A stretch of 64,000 nt of DNA from Dyadobacter sp. 676 (GTDB lineage: Bacteria > Bacteroidota > Bacteroidia > Cytophagales > Spirosomataceae), in NCBI RefSeq assembly GCF_040448675.1, contig NZ_CP159289.1, positions 4,323,001-4,387,000 of the forward strand. The letters run 5' to 3'. This document shows, piece by piece, positions 8,037 through 18,263 of this stretch. The position numbers and the translations under genes are program-made. Numbering within the stretch: the first letter of the stretch is position 1; every line of letters begins with the position of its first letter. The notes under the pieces were generated by a model. The model was not told the origin of the DNA, made no database searches, and saw only the letters and a list, made by a program, of their open reading frames with translations.

Positions 8037-10211
8037 ATGAAATTTTTACTGAAACTTGTTTTTGCGGGAGGAGTGATAAGCTCAGTGGCAGCAGCTCCTA
8101 ACAACGACGCTGGAAGTATGCATATGCGTGCTGATAGCGTAAATGTAGAAAGTGGCATTGAAAGCGGCCTCAGCGGCTCTTACGAAATCACCAACCCTTA
8201 TGTTGAGGTTGAAAAACCCTTTACCATTGCAACCAGAGCAGCTGCACCACTGGCTACTCGCGTTTCCTGCGGAGGCCGCGTCTGGACGCACGGGGAATAT
8301 CTGGGAAGAACAGGGGATGATCAACCGGTTTATACACGCATTCAGGACAACCGGGTTTATCTGAACTGGAATGGCGTTGTGCCTGACAATATCTGGATAC
8401 TCTATCACCTGAAGGAAAATACTTTTCCGATCAGCCCTGAAAATGATGCGCTGATCAATGGATGCGTGAATCCTGTGGATCCGAGCACTGCACCGGTTAA
8501 TTTGCTGGGTACCAACGGAAACGGGCAGATTACCTGCAAAGGCGTTGCGATGCCGAATGGCGACCGTTTGGGTGTATTTGTGGGCAGTACGGGGAATACA
8601 TACCAGTTTATCAAGTATGTGGACGGCCTCCTGCGCGTTATGATCAAGCAAGGTGAGAACGATACCCGTACGGACAACTACTATATGGGGCTACTCGCGG
8701 AGACAATCCAGGGGAAAGATGGAAGCTATCTCGACCAGCAATGGAGAGGTGTGTTGACTACCGACATGGTAACCGGCTGCTTCTGGCCAACCGCCCCCAA
8801 AACGGCCACTCCGCTGCCGGACAATAATTGCGCCTCCGGCCCGACCATCGGTAACATAAGCAATATTACGCAAACAGCACTTACGCTTACATTCAGCGGA
8901 TCGGGAGTGACCAGCCTGAAATGGCGCATCAAATCCGGTGGAACGGCGGTCAGATCAGGAACGACGAACGATTTAGGTTCTGCTACATCGGTAAACCTTT
9001 CGTACAGTTCACTCAGTCCGGGCGATTATACTTTGGAAATTGAAGGAAATAACTGCAGCTCGGCGGTAAACAGCCGCTCGTTCAGGATCAACGAACCGGT
9101 TGTAGGGGTGCCCGATTGCCAGAACGGGCCTTCGGTAACCGGTATCAGCAATATTACGCCAAGCAGCGCTACAGTTACTTTCGGCGGCACCAACCTGCAT
9201 GTATTCTCCTGGAGAATCCTGCAGGGAACTTATGCGGTAGCAAGTGGTAAAACCGGAACGCTCACAACCAACTCGACTAACCTGACGTTCAATTTCCTGC
9301 AAAACAATACTTATACCTTCGAATTGAAAGCGGAAGACTGTAAGGCGGCGTCGGTAGCGACGAGAACCTTTACCGTTTCGGCCACCGATACACGCACGGC
9401 ATGTACGCGCGGCCCCAACCTGCAGTCGGTCACAACATCCAACGAAACGGGGCTCTCGTTCCTGTTCGACGGGGAGAATGTGTTCGCGATCGACTGGAAG
9501 ATCAAACAGGACGGTGTTACAATCCGCCAGAATCGTGTTTCGCCAACGAGCAACACGCCTTCCATCAACTACAACACGTTGGCAACCGGAAGATATACCC
9601 TCGAAATTCAGGGAGGTAGCTGTAAATCGGCTCCATCGACTGCATTGTTCGGAGTCAACATTCCTTTGCCTATCTACATATCCGATTTCGATGGAAAGGC
9701 TGTTGAAAAAGGCGTGGAGCTGACCTGGAATGTAGTGGCCGAGCAGGATGGAAAGGAATTTGAAATCCTGCGCTACGACGAACGCATGCAGAATGAAGAA
9801 ATCCTGGGCAAGGTTGGGCTTACCGATCAGCGTACGGGTAAATACAGCTTCCTGGATGAAAATCCGCTGTCCGGAACGAACTATTACCAGTTGAAGCAGA
9901 TCGATATCGACGGTACTTACACCAAGAGCAAAATCGTTGCGGTGAATGCGGACGTACTCGTTGGCTCCCTTGTTGCGCCTAACCCCGCGCAGGATTACGT
10001 GAATGTCCGGTTCTCATCGCGCAAAGCCAGCACTTCCGATGTGACGATCTACAATCTGGCCGGCCAGCCGGTGAGCAAGTCGACGATCCGCATTTCGGAA
10101 GGGAAGAACGACCACCGCATTAATGTAAAGAAACTGGGTGGCGGGCATTACTTCATCAGAATTAACAACGGAAGCGAAGCGACAAAGTTACGTTTCATCA
10201 AGGCCGACTAA
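8037..10211 (+). CDS. Type IX-secreted surface protein with three Ig-like repeats and a C-terminal sorting domain
   Basis: The ATG at 8037 gives a 724-residue protein beginning MKFLLKLVFAGGVISSVAAA, a clear signal peptide. An earlier in-frame start at 7956 would bury it. An N-terminal domain of about 240 residues is followed by three repeats of roughly 90-100 residues. These contain GPTIGNISNIT, GPSVTGISNIT and GPNLQSVTTSN, and W-I/R-I/K-I strands, with conserved cysteines at the repeat ends. The last 80 residues (VAPNPAQDYVNVRFS to KLRFIKAD) form a type A Por-secretion sorting domain, preceded by a Bacteroidota-typical ELTWNVVAEQDGKEFEI linker domain. It should cross the outer membrane by T9SS. 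Ligand unknown. Confidence 0.85.
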   Translation: MKFLLKLVFAGGVISSVAAAPNNDAGSMHMRADSVNVESGIESGLSGSYEITNPYVEVEKPFTIATRAAAPLATRVSCGGRVWTHGEYLGRTGDDQPVYTRIQDNRVYLNWNGVVPDNIWILYHLKENTFPISPENDALINGCVNPVDPSTAPVNLLGTNGNGQITCKGVAMPNGDRLGVFVGSTGNTYQFIKYVDGLLRVMIKQGENDTRTDNYYMGLLAETIQGKDGSYLDQQWRGVLTTDMVTGCFWPTAPKTATPLPDNNCASGPTIGNISNITQTALTLTFSGSGVTSLKWRIKSGGTAVRSGTTNDLGSATSVNLSYSSLSPGDYTLEIEGNNCSSAVNSRSFRINEPVVGVPDCQNGPSVTGISNITPSSATVTFGGTNLHVFSWRILQGTYAVASGKTGTLTTNSTNLTFNFLQNNTYTFELKAEDCKAASVATRTFTVSATDTRTACTRGPNLQSVTTSNETGLSFLFDGENVFAIDWKIKQDGVTIRQNRVSPTSNTPSINYNTLATGRYTLEIQGGSCKSAPSTALFGVNIPLPIYISDFDGKAVEKGVELTWNVVAEQDGKEFEILRYDERMQNEEILGKVGLTDQRTGKYSFLDENPLSGTNYYQLKQIDIDGTYTKSKIVAVNADVLVGSLVAPNPAQDYVNVRFSSRKASTSDVTIYNLAGQPVSKSTIRISEGKNDHRINVKKLGGGHYFIRINNGSEATKLRFIKAD

Positions 10212-10227
10212 CATCAGTCCGCTTTTG

Positions 10228-11015
10228 TTACCGGAAAGCAAAACAGCCGGGTCGTCGAGGCCCGGCTGTTTTGCTACTGGTCAGTTCCTTAATTGCACTT
10301 TCGATTTTGGCAGCTTGCCTGGCCGACGGATGCTTTTTCCCGGTTGCATGTTGCCGGAGCAAACTACCATTTATGCCGGAAAGCTCAACGACTTTAGTTA
10401 TTTTCAGAAAATTAAATTTCTCAAAGAACGTGGTGAGATCGTATTCAATAGGAAAATCGTAGGAATCGGGAGGCAAGTCATGAAAAGTCCAGGAGAAGCT
10501 TTCTCATCTTTGACTGCAATTCATCGACTGCCGGGGCTTCGCCTTTAATGAGATTATCATCATATTGGACGCGGCCCCAGGGCGACGACTCGCCGGTTTC
10601 TATAACGAAATCCGGATTTCTTACACAGAGGTGAATATGGTCGTGCTCCCGGAACACGCTGTCCGGGTAGACGGGGAAACCTTCCTGAAATGGCGCACGA
10701 ACGGTGTCATAAATAATGTCAGGCTGTTGCAAACCAGCGAGCAAAAGAGCATTTTCGATTACGACCTTATCCAAGTACCGGAGAGCCATGTCAGAAGGAT
10801 TCCCGATCCCGCGGGTGTGGGGCATTTTCAATTGGAATTGTATTTGCTTTTTCCCATTCAATACACAAATCGTCGTAAGCGAGTATAAGGAGCTCTTTTG
10901 CAAATGAGTTGGAGAGGTCAAAGCATTTTTCTTGACTAATAAGTTGGCGTTTAATATTTTGATTACAGCCATGAAAGCCGTAGACGGTGATGTCACAGTA
11001 AGAGAACGGATGCAT
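10228..11015 (-). pseudogene. Frame-disrupted accessory ORF ending in an HTH/HicB-antitoxin-like domain
   Basis: Three overlapping minus-strand frames look protein-like in turn. They join into about 261 residues if one C is dropped near 10812-10815 (the CCC of CACCCGCGGG on the minus strand) and one A from 10483-10486. The C-terminal part (WGRVQYDDNL, then YDLTTFFEKF, then GINGSLLRQHATGKKHPS) resembles the helix-turn-helix ends of small Bacteroidota HicB-like proteins. The central part with HDHIHLCVRNPDFVI I do not recognise. The final codons run through the terminator hairpin at 10238-10274, which is unusual and hints at another error near the stop. It may be two genes rather than one. Base composition is AT-richer than its neighbours. 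Confidence 0.4.
10238..10277. terminator. Strong hairpin terminator after the type IX-secreted protein gene
   Basis: A 14-bp perfect stem, GCAAAACAGCCGGG (10238-10251) with CCCGGCTGTTTTGC (10261-10274), closes a nine-base loop. It lies 26 bases after the stop of the upstream gene. The A and T runs sit inside the stem, so it could work in either direction, including for the minus-strand ORF that reads through it. Confidence 0.8.
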
Positions 11016-11050
11016 GAAATGATAGTGTGTGGATTGCGAATCAACTACCG

Positions 11051-11099
11051 GGAACTTACCGGCTTCCTGCTTTTAGTGATTCCTTGCCCGGTAAGTTCC
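11051..11099. repeat. 12-bp inverted repeat between two small minus-strand ORFs
   Basis: GGAACTTACCGG (11051-11062) and CCGGTAAGTTCC (11088-11099) are exact inverted copies separated by 25 bases. There is no T tract. The position is between the 45-aa ORF and the disrupted ORF downstream of it, so it may be an operator or an RNA stem in their shared transcript. Confidence 0.6.
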
Positions 11100-11100
11100 G

Positions 11101-11238
11101 CTATCTCGCACTTTCGTCCAGATAGCCTAATTCCAGAAGCCGCTTCCGGGACAGCTCTTCGGCATTAGGCGCAGTTTCCAACTCTCGTTTGCACGCTGCT
11201 ACATAAGCCCGTGCTTTGTCAACCAGTTCTTGTGTCAT
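11101..11238 (-). CDS. Small 45-residue hypothetical protein
   Basis: ATG at 11238 to TAG at 11101 encodes MTQELVDKARAYVAACKREL and then a charged, helix-favouring tail ending LLELGYLDESAR. It has no membrane segment or cysteine pair. The even amphipathic composition and the clear space on both sides suggest a true small gene. It lies 85 bases upstream of the disrupted HTH-like ORF on the same strand, with an inverted repeat between them, so a toxin-antitoxin-like or regulator pair is possible but unproven. Confidence 0.45.
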   Translation of the reverse strand: MTQELVDKARAYVAACKRELETAPNAEELSRKRLLELGYLDESAR

Positions 11239-11308
11239 TTTTGTAGTGTGTTATGGGAGAATTTCCCGGTTATAGGATAATCAAAGTTCAAAAAAATTGC
11301 GCCTTTTC

Positions 11309-12445
11309 CTACCCCTCCGGCTGCAACCGTGCCTCCCTCCACCATTGCGTAAACACCTGGTCGCCTTTCAACTCTACCTTCTGGCCGATCAGCGGTGTTA
11401 CAAGCGGCATATGTAGCCTTTCTGCTTCGGCGCTTGCGCGAAGGATGGGCTCGTTCCAGTCGTGGATGGAGAGGGCGAATTTGGCCCAATGGACGGGCAT
11501 CAGCTTTTTGGCGCCAAGCTCGCGGGCAGCCGTAACGGTCTCTTCCGGCATCATGTGAATGTATTTCCACGCCTCGTTATACTGGCCGCATTCGAGCAAT
11601 GCAAGGTCGAATGGACCGAACCGGGCGCCGATTCTTTTGAAATGGTTGTCATAGCCCGAGTCGCCGCCGATAAAGATTTTCATGGTTGGCGTTTGGAATA
11701 CAAACGAGACCCACAATGCGCGGTTCCGGCTGAAACCCCGGCCGGAGAAATGCCTGCCAGGCGTAATGTTTACTTTGAAACCGTCGCCCAGGTCGGCGCC
11801 TTCGTTCCAGTCTTTTTCGATGATGTCGGCCGCGTCGTAGCCCCAATATTCGAGGTGTTCGGCAGTGCCGAGGCCGGTTATGACCTTTTTGACCTTGGGT
11901 TTGAGTTTCAGAATGGTTTCGTAATCGAGGTGGTCCCAGTGGTCGTGAGAGATGAAAAGGTAATCGATATCGGGTAAGTCTTCGACCCGGTATACATCGC
12001 TGCCCCTGAAACTCGGAGTAGTGAATTTGAGGGGCGAGGCACTGCCGCTGAAAACAGGGTCGACAAGGACCGTTTTGCCATCTATTTGCATGAAATACGA
12101 CGAATGCCCGAACCATACCAGCACATCTTCTTCCGGTTTCAGATGCAGTAGATCTGTTTTTTGCGAAGGGATCAGCGCGCCGGGGATATTGTACTTGCTT
12201 TTACCGAAGAAAAATTTGGTAAACACCTTCAGATAACTGTTGCCCTCGGCGAGGTCGGGTGTGAAACTCTCGTTCTGGAACTTTCCGTCCCGGTAATGCG
12301 GCGATTTTCTGATCCTTTCGAGCCGTGCACCCGAGGGGTGTTTCCCGAATAGCGGTTGTTGCATAAATATCACCGCACCAATGACGATGAGTGCCAGGAA
12401 GATGAAGAATATCATGAAGGAAAATTTAATGATCCGTTTAGCCAT
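11309..12445 (-). CDS. Membrane-anchored metallo-beta-lactamase-fold hydrolase, NAPE-PLD/UlaG-like
   Basis: A 378-residue protein with one N-terminal membrane helix (residues 6-28) and a metallo-beta-lactamase fold. VWFGHSSYFMQIDGKTVLVDPVF opens the domain. HDHWDH at 167-172 supplies the two-metal site, GRHFSGRGF a further His, and GGDSGYDNHF the bridging Asp. The order and the HSSY motif fit proteins like N-acylphosphatidylethanolamine phospholipase D and UlaG lactonase. In bacteria the substrate is usually unknown. The anchor suggests action at the periplasmic face or the membrane. It is divergent from the CocE-type gene across about 94 bases. Confidence 0.85.
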   Translation of the reverse strand: MAKRIIKFSFMIFFIFLALIVIGAVIFMQQPLFGKHPSGARLERIRKSPHYRDGKFQNESFTPDLAEGNSYLKVFTKFFFGKSKYNIPGALIPSQKTDLLHLKPEEDVLVWFGHSSYFMQIDGKTVLVDPVFSGSASPLKFTTPSFRGSDVYRVEDLPDIDYLFISHDHWDHLDYETILKLKPKVKKVITGLGTAEHLEYWGYDAADIIEKDWNEGADLGDGFKVNITPGRHFSGRGFSRNRALWVSFVFQTPTMKIFIGGDSGYDNHFKRIGARFGPFDLALLECGQYNEAWKYIHMMPEETVTAARELGAKKLMPVHWAKFALSIHDWNEPILRASAEAERLHMPLVTPLIGQKVELKGDQVFTQWWREARLQPEG

Positions 12446-12499
12446 AGTATGTGGAGGAGGTGTTAAAGTTTGTAGTGGACGAATGTACGGTTTCTTACG

Positions 12500-12507
12500 T
12501 ATTTTTG
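12500..12507 (+). promoter_or_regulatory. Candidate -7 element upstream of the CocE-type hydrolase gene
   Basis: TATTTTTG matches TAnnTTTG and lies 33 bases before the ATG at 12540. The nearest upstream TTTG (12469-12472) is 27 bases away, longer than usual, so the -33 element is doubtful. Confidence 0.35.
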
Positions 12508-12539
12508 AATTTACTTATACAAACAAAAACCTGGTCATC

Positions 12540-14412
12540 ATGAAAAGAAATGTATTGCTGTGTTTCCTGTGTCTTCTATCGTGGATTGCCGTCGCCCAAA
12601 ATGCGATTCCTGACACAAGTTGGATCAAAGCCAACTACACCAAAACAGAGCAATACATTACCATGCGCGACGGCGTGAAGCTTTTTACGGCTATTTACAC
12701 GCCCAAAGACGATTCGCAGACCTACCCGATCATCATGCAGCGCACGCCCTACTCGGTGCGGCCCTATGGCGAAGAAAATTACCGTCGTACGCTCGGGCCT
12801 AATGTACTGCTGATGCGGGAGAAGTACATTTTTGTGTATCAGGACGCTCGTGGCCGCTACAAAAGCGAAGGGAATTTCCGCGAAATGACACCGGCGATCG
12901 CAAACAAGAAGAGCAATAAGGACGTAGACGAATCGAGCGATACTTACGACACGGTCGAATGGCTTTTGAAGAACACAAGAAATAACGGCAAGGTAGGGCA
13001 GTGGGGCATTTCGTTTCCCGGATATTATTCATCGGCCGGCTTGCCGGACGCACACCCCGCGATGGCGGCCGTTTCGCCGCAGGCGCCCATGTCGGACGAA
13101 TTTATCGGAGACGACTGCTATCATAACGGCGCGTTCTTCTTAATGGATAATTTTGGTTTTTACAGTGGTTTCGATGGGCCTAAAAGCCAAGATGGTACTA
13201 GTTATCAGGGCCATTTCAATGCGGAATACGACGACGCCTACAAATATTTCCTCGAATTGGGCCCGTTGAAGAAGACCAATGCGGCCCCGTATTTCGCCGA
13301 TCCGAACTGCATTTGGCGGCAAACGACGGCGCATCCGGTGTATGACGAGTTCTGGCAATCGCGGAACATTAAAAAGCATTTGAAAAATATCAAACCGGCA
13401 GTGCTCGTGGTAGGTGGCTGGTTCGATGCCGAGGATTTGTACGGAGCACTGAAAACCTATGCGGCAATCGAAAAGCAGACTCCGGGCAACAACAACCGGC
13501 TGGTAATGGGGCCGTGGACGCACGGGGGATGGGCTGCGCCCGCATGGAAGGGCTTTGCGCAATACCAGTTTGGTGAGGATGTGAATAAATACTACCAGGA
13601 GGAGATCGAAACGAAGTTCTTTAATTATTATTTAAAAGGTAAGGGCACATTTGACCAGCCGGAAGTGACGGTTTTTGAGACCGGGTCAAACCAGTGGAAG
13701 CATTATGACGTCTGGCCGCCGGTAAATAGCCGACCTGAAACTTACTATTTGGGACCAAATGGTAAAATCACCGTTGCAAGGCTTACATCCGACGTCGGCT
13801 CGACCAGCTATGAAAGCGATCCTGCCAATCCGGTGCCTTATACAAGCACTACAAGTGGTCATCGCAATAACGAATACATGGCCGAAGACCAGCGTTTCGC
13901 TTCGAAACGACCGGATGTGCTGAGTTTTCAAACGGATTCATTGACCGAAGATCTGACCTTAACCGGCGAAATCGTGGCAGAGCTTGATGGTATCTATGAC
14001 CGGCTCCGATGCGGATTTCATCGTGAAAGTGATCGACGTGTGGCCTGTAGGGTCAACAATGCCTGCCGTTAGAGAAGGCGAAAAGCCGGTTGATATGAGC
14101 GGCTACCAGCAAATGGTGCGTGCGGAGGTGTTGCGCGGCAAGTTCCGGAACAGCTTCTCCGAACCGGAGCCATTTGGAAAGGATAAAATCGAGAAAGTGA
14201 CCGTAAAGCTGAACGAAGTGGCGCACACTTTCAAAAAAGGCCACCGCATCATGGTGCAGGTGCAGAGCAGCTGGTTCCCGCTGGTGGACCGCAATCCGCA
14301 GAAGTTCATAAATATTTTTGAAGCCGGGGAGTCGGATTTTCAAAAATCGAAAATTACGATCCATCATAATGCGAAGCACCCCAGCAGGATTACTTTGCCG
14401 GTAATGCACTGA
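12540..14412 (+). CDS. Secreted CocE/NonD family alpha/beta-hydrolase with a single-base frameshift
   Basis: The restored protein has 623 residues. A signal peptide (MKRNVLLCFLCLLSWIAVAQ) leads into an X-Pro dipeptidyl-peptidase-like alpha/beta-hydrolase. The nucleophile elbow is G-I-S158-F-P-G. VGGWFDAED carries the acid region and MGPWTHGGW the His region. The C-terminal jelly-roll domain is split: the first frame goes wrong after EIVAEL, and the second resumes VSMTGSDADFIVKVIDVWP. Dropping one T from 13984-13985 gives a continuous ELMVSMTGSDADF, as expected for this domain. The family covers cocaine esterase, alpha-amino-ester hydrolases and glutaryl acylases; the substrate here is unknown. 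ThuA-like follows after 49 bases. Confidence 0.88.
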
Positions 14413-14461
14413 TTCTTAAATAGTACTCCTTTCAATCCTAAATTCCTTAATCCCAAATTCA

Positions 14462-15226
14462 ATGAAAAACGTATTCCGGAAAATCCCGGTAGGGTTGGTG
14501 GTGCTTTGGCTCGCTGGCTGCCCCACCGGTGCTTTCGCACAATTCCGAGTGCTGGCTATGGCCGAGCCCGGCGGCCATCACATCGCCTATTCCAAAGCTG
14601 CCCGCCCGTGGCTCGACTCACTGGCCGCGAAAGAGCATTTCAGCATTGATTACATTGATAAAACAGACGCAATTAATGAGGAATATTTGGGTAATTATCA
14701 GCTTATTATACAGCTGGACTATGTGCTTTACGCCTGGAAGCAGGAGGCAATAGCGGCATTTGAGAAATACATTGACGAAGGAAAAGGCGGCTGGATCGGT
14801 TTTCACCATGCGACATTACTGGGAGAGTTCGACGGAAACAAAATTTGGCCCTGGTTCTCGGATTTTATGGGTGGTATCCGCTATAAAAACTATATCGCCG
14901 ATTTCGCGGCTGCCACGGTGAATGTTGAAAACAGCAAGCACCCGGTCATGAAAGGCGTGCCGGCGTCGTTCCCGGTCCGGAAAGAAGAATGGTACATCTA
15001 CGACAAAAGCCCCCGGCCGAATGTGGAGGTGATCGCGAGCGTCGACGAATCGACCTACCAGCCCGATTCAAAGGTAAAAATGGGCGATCACCCGGTCATC
15101 TGGTCGAATCCGAAGAAGAAGGCGAAGAATGTGTACATTTTCATGGGACATTCGCCGGTGCTTTTCGAAAGCGACGTTTACAAAACGATTTTTAAAAACG
15201 CCATTCTCTGGGCGGCTCAAAAATAA
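14462..15226 (+). CDS. Secreted ThuA-like domain protein
   Basis: The 254-residue protein begins with a signal peptide ending near TGAFAQ. The rest matches the ThuA fold, a class I glutamine-amidotransferase-like fold without the catalytic triad. Recognisable blocks are VLAMAEPGGHH, ALAAFEKYI-type GKGGWIGFHHATL, KHPVMKGVPASFPVRKEEWYI and the closing NVYIFMGHSPVLFES. ThuA proteins are linked to trehalose or other sugar use. Secreted Bacteroidota forms are common beside polysaccharide-degrading enzymes. Six bases separate its stop from the large pectate-lyase-fold gene, so they are likely one transcript. Confidence 0.85.
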   Translation: MKNVFRKIPVGLVVLWLAGCPTGAFAQFRVLAMAEPGGHHIAYSKAARPWLDSLAAKEHFSIDYIDKTDAINEEYLGNYQLIIQLDYVLYAWKQEAIAAFEKYIDEGKGGWIGFHHATLLGEFDGNKIWPWFSDFMGGIRYKNYIADFAAATVNVENSKHPVMKGVPASFPVRKEEWYIYDKSPRPNVEVIASVDESTYQPDSKVKMGDHPVIWSNPKKKAKNVYIFMGHSPVLFESDVYKTIFKNAILWAAQK

Positions 15227-15232
15227 CGCAGT

Positions 15233-18219
15233 ATGTTCACAAGATTTTTACTGTTGGCACTGATCGTCTCAGTGCAACATGTTTGCTTTGCGCAAACAAA
15301 AAGTGCGAATGCGGAGCCGATGCCTGTAAGCAGGTCGTTCTACCCAATGCGGCTAGCCGATGAGGACGCGACTTATTTCACGCCTGAAAATTTCAGGATT
15401 ACCAATGATGGCAAAACGGATGTTTCCGACGAGCTGCAACGGGCTATAAATGAGATCAAAACGAATTACAACTTCGGAATCGTCTTCATCCCCGAGGGCA
15501 CGTACAAGATCAGCAAAACGATTTATATCCCGACGGCCGTGCGCGTGATCGGTTATGGAAAAAAGCGGCCGTTGATTGTCCTGGCCGACAACTCCCCTGG
15601 TTTTCAGCAGGAATACCCGCAGGATAAGGGTAATGCAAAATATATGTTCTGGTTCACGTCCTCCATTCCCAAGGAGGGGCAGCCGATTCCCGACGCGGGC
15701 GCAAGCACGTTTTACAGCGCAATGTCGAACGTTGACCTGCGCATCGGGGAGGGGAATCCCTCGGCGGTTGCATTGCGGACGCATTTTGCGCAGCATAGTT
15801 TTATCTCTCATGTCGACATCCACATCGGGACCGGCAAAGCAGGGGTGTTCGACGTGGGTAACGAAATGGAGGACGTTCGTTTTTTCGGCGGGGAATACGG
15901 CATTTATACATTCAAACCTTCGCCTGGCTGGCAGTTCATGATGGTGGATACGTATTTTGAAGGGCAAAGAAAAGCGGCGATCCGCTCGCAGGAATCGGGC
16001 CTGACGATCGTGCGGATGACTGTCCGGGACGTACCGGCGGTTTTGGAAATCAACCCCGGTTTTTACGAAAAACTGTTTATGGAGGACAGCCGTTTCGAAA
16101 ATGTGAGCGGACCGGCATTGGTGATCAGTAATGAAAACAATGCGTATACGCAAATCAGTTTGCGGAACGTCGCCTGCAAAAAAAGTACCCGTACTGGCCC
16201 GTTTCGGGACCAGCGGAAAACAAATCGTCGGCCAGGGCGCGCTATACAGGGTAAAAAGCCTGAATCACGGCCTGCAAATGGCCTCCATCGCCGCAAAGCC
16301 GGTGCATACCACGGTACAAGAGATAGAATCCCTGAAATCGGAACCGGTACCGGCAATTAAAGACATTCCTGCATTTCCGGACATGACCACATGGGTAAAT
16401 CTGAAAACCCTGGGTGCAAAAGGGGACGGCGTTACAGACGACACTAAAGCGATCCAGGCGGCCATTGACCGGTACGATGCAATTTACGTTCCGCAAGGCT
16501 GGTATCGCATTACCGAAACGCTGAAAATGAAAGAAAGAACGGTTCTGGTAGGTCTCAACCCGGTTTCGACGCAACTTATTTTGCACGATAATACCGAAGG
16601 ATTCGGAAGCTTCGGACCGCCTGAGCCAATGGTGGAATCTTCGCAAGGCGGGAACAATATCCTGACCGGCATTGGCATTTCAACGGCCGCGAGTAACCCG
16701 CGGGCCGTCGGTTTGAAATGGACGGCGGGTGCAGGTTCTTACTTGAACGATGTAAAGTTTCTCGGAGGGCATGGTAATATTGCCCGCAAACGACCCGGGC
16801 AGGGAGTTTTGAGTAACTCGTCGCATGTGGGTAACGAACAGCATTGGGACACGCAATATTGGAGCCTTTGGATAACCAATGACGGCGGTGGCACATTTAA
16901 GAACATTTGGACAGCGAATACATTCGCTTCTGCTGGGGCATATGTGTCGAATACATCCACGCCCGGGCGTATATATGCGATGTCGGTTGAGCATCATGTC
17001 CGCAATGAGGTGCGGTTTAAAAATGTCTCGAACTGGAAGGTTTACGCATTACAGCTGGAAGAGGAGAGCAAAGAGAGTGCGAATTGCCAGCCGCTGGAAA
17101 TCGAATCGTGCAATAATATGGTATTTGCGAACCTGTATATGTTTCGCGTAATCCGCGTGAGCACGCCCTATCCGCATGCGGTGCGTTCATGGAACAACAG
17201 CAAGCTGGAATTCCTGAACGTTCACAATTACAGTCAGACCAAATATTCGTCGACCGTACCACTTTACGATGTGAATTCAGGCATTGAAGTGCGGCCGTGG
17301 GAGTTCAACAGGCTGGTGATCGATAATCCTGGACCCAGGCCGGTCAGCCTTCAACCCGGCAAAGTGGAGCAACTGGCCGCAGGTTTCGAGTTCGCCGACG
17401 GCGTCTGCCACGATAGCAAGGGTAACGTGTATTTCAGCGAATCGCGGGCAAGACGGATTTATAAATGGGCAAGCCGGACAAACACATTAAGTCTTGTCGC
17501 CGATTTCCCCTGGGAACCGCTCTCGCTGGGTACCGACACGCGGGATAACTTGCTGGTCGTATTCAAATATGTCACCAAACCAGGGTATTTGATCGACGGC
17601 CAACCCGAGACGTTCCCTAATCCGCCCGACGCGGCCGGTACTTCGTTCAGCGGCTGGGGAAACAGTGGTTTTGGCACGCTGGTGTATGCGATGAATCCCG
17701 ATAAGCCGGAGGAAACGATGCACCTGCTTCCGAAAGTCCCTTTGGAAAAGGTGCCGGAAATCGCAAAAACCTTGAATCCGTCGAATCGCCGCCGCGATTC
17801 GGGGGACTTCCTGAAAGTGAGCACCAATCCGTTTAAAGAATGCTGGCTGGGGCCGGATGGCGTCACGATTGTACCGGTAGTTTACGACCTGGCACGTTCC
17901 AATGTGCTGGTGGAAGGCTATCCGGGGAAACCGCTTTACGGCGTGGACGAGTATCTGAAAAGGACATTCCGTTTCACGGTGGGAGCAGAAGGCCATTTGT
18001 CGGAACCGCGGCTGTTCGCGGAAAAAGGGGAGTTCGAGCTCGGCGGTAGACAGCGGGGGTAATGTGTATATTGCCGATGGGCAGATTTATGTGTTCGACC
18101 CGTCCGGAAGGGAAACAGGTATGATCGAGACGCCGGAAAGACCATCTACGATAAGCGTCGTCGGGAATACGCTTTTTATAACCGGCAGGAATGGCTTGTA
18201 TGCGACGAAAGTAAAATGA
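15233..18219 (+). CDS. Large secreted pectate-lyase-fold protein with C-terminal NHL/SMP-30-like propeller; two single-base frameshifts
   Basis: Two extra bases split the gene. Dropping one A from the seven-A run at 16178-16184 joins NVACKK to VPVLARFGTS. Dropping one G from 18042-18043 gives ELAVDSGGNVYIADGQIYVF and a stop at 18217-18219. The result is 994 residues. A signal peptide (ending CFAQ) is followed by two pectate-lyase-3/GH55-like beta-helix domains. Each opens with a typical block: DGKTDVSDELQRAINEIK and AKGDGVTDDTKAIQAAIDRY. From about residue 700, repeated propeller-like strands appear, such as FADGVCHDSKGNVYFSE. A glycan lyase or hydrolase coupled to a binding propeller is likely. 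Catalytic type is not determinable by eye. Confidence 0.8.
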
Positions 18220-18220
18220 C

Positions 18221-18258
18221 AAAAATGCCGGCATTTCGATTAAATGCCGGCATTTTTT
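18221..18258. terminator. Bidirectional terminator between convergent genes
   Basis: AAATGCCGGCATTT occurs twice, at 18223-18236 and 18242-18255, flanked by A and T runs. Each copy is itself a palindrome, so the pair can form one long hairpin or two short ones. It sits between the restored stop at 18219 and the stop of the phosphatase gene at 18264, which supports the restored end of the upstream gene. Confidence 0.85.
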
Positions 18259-18263
18259 GACAC

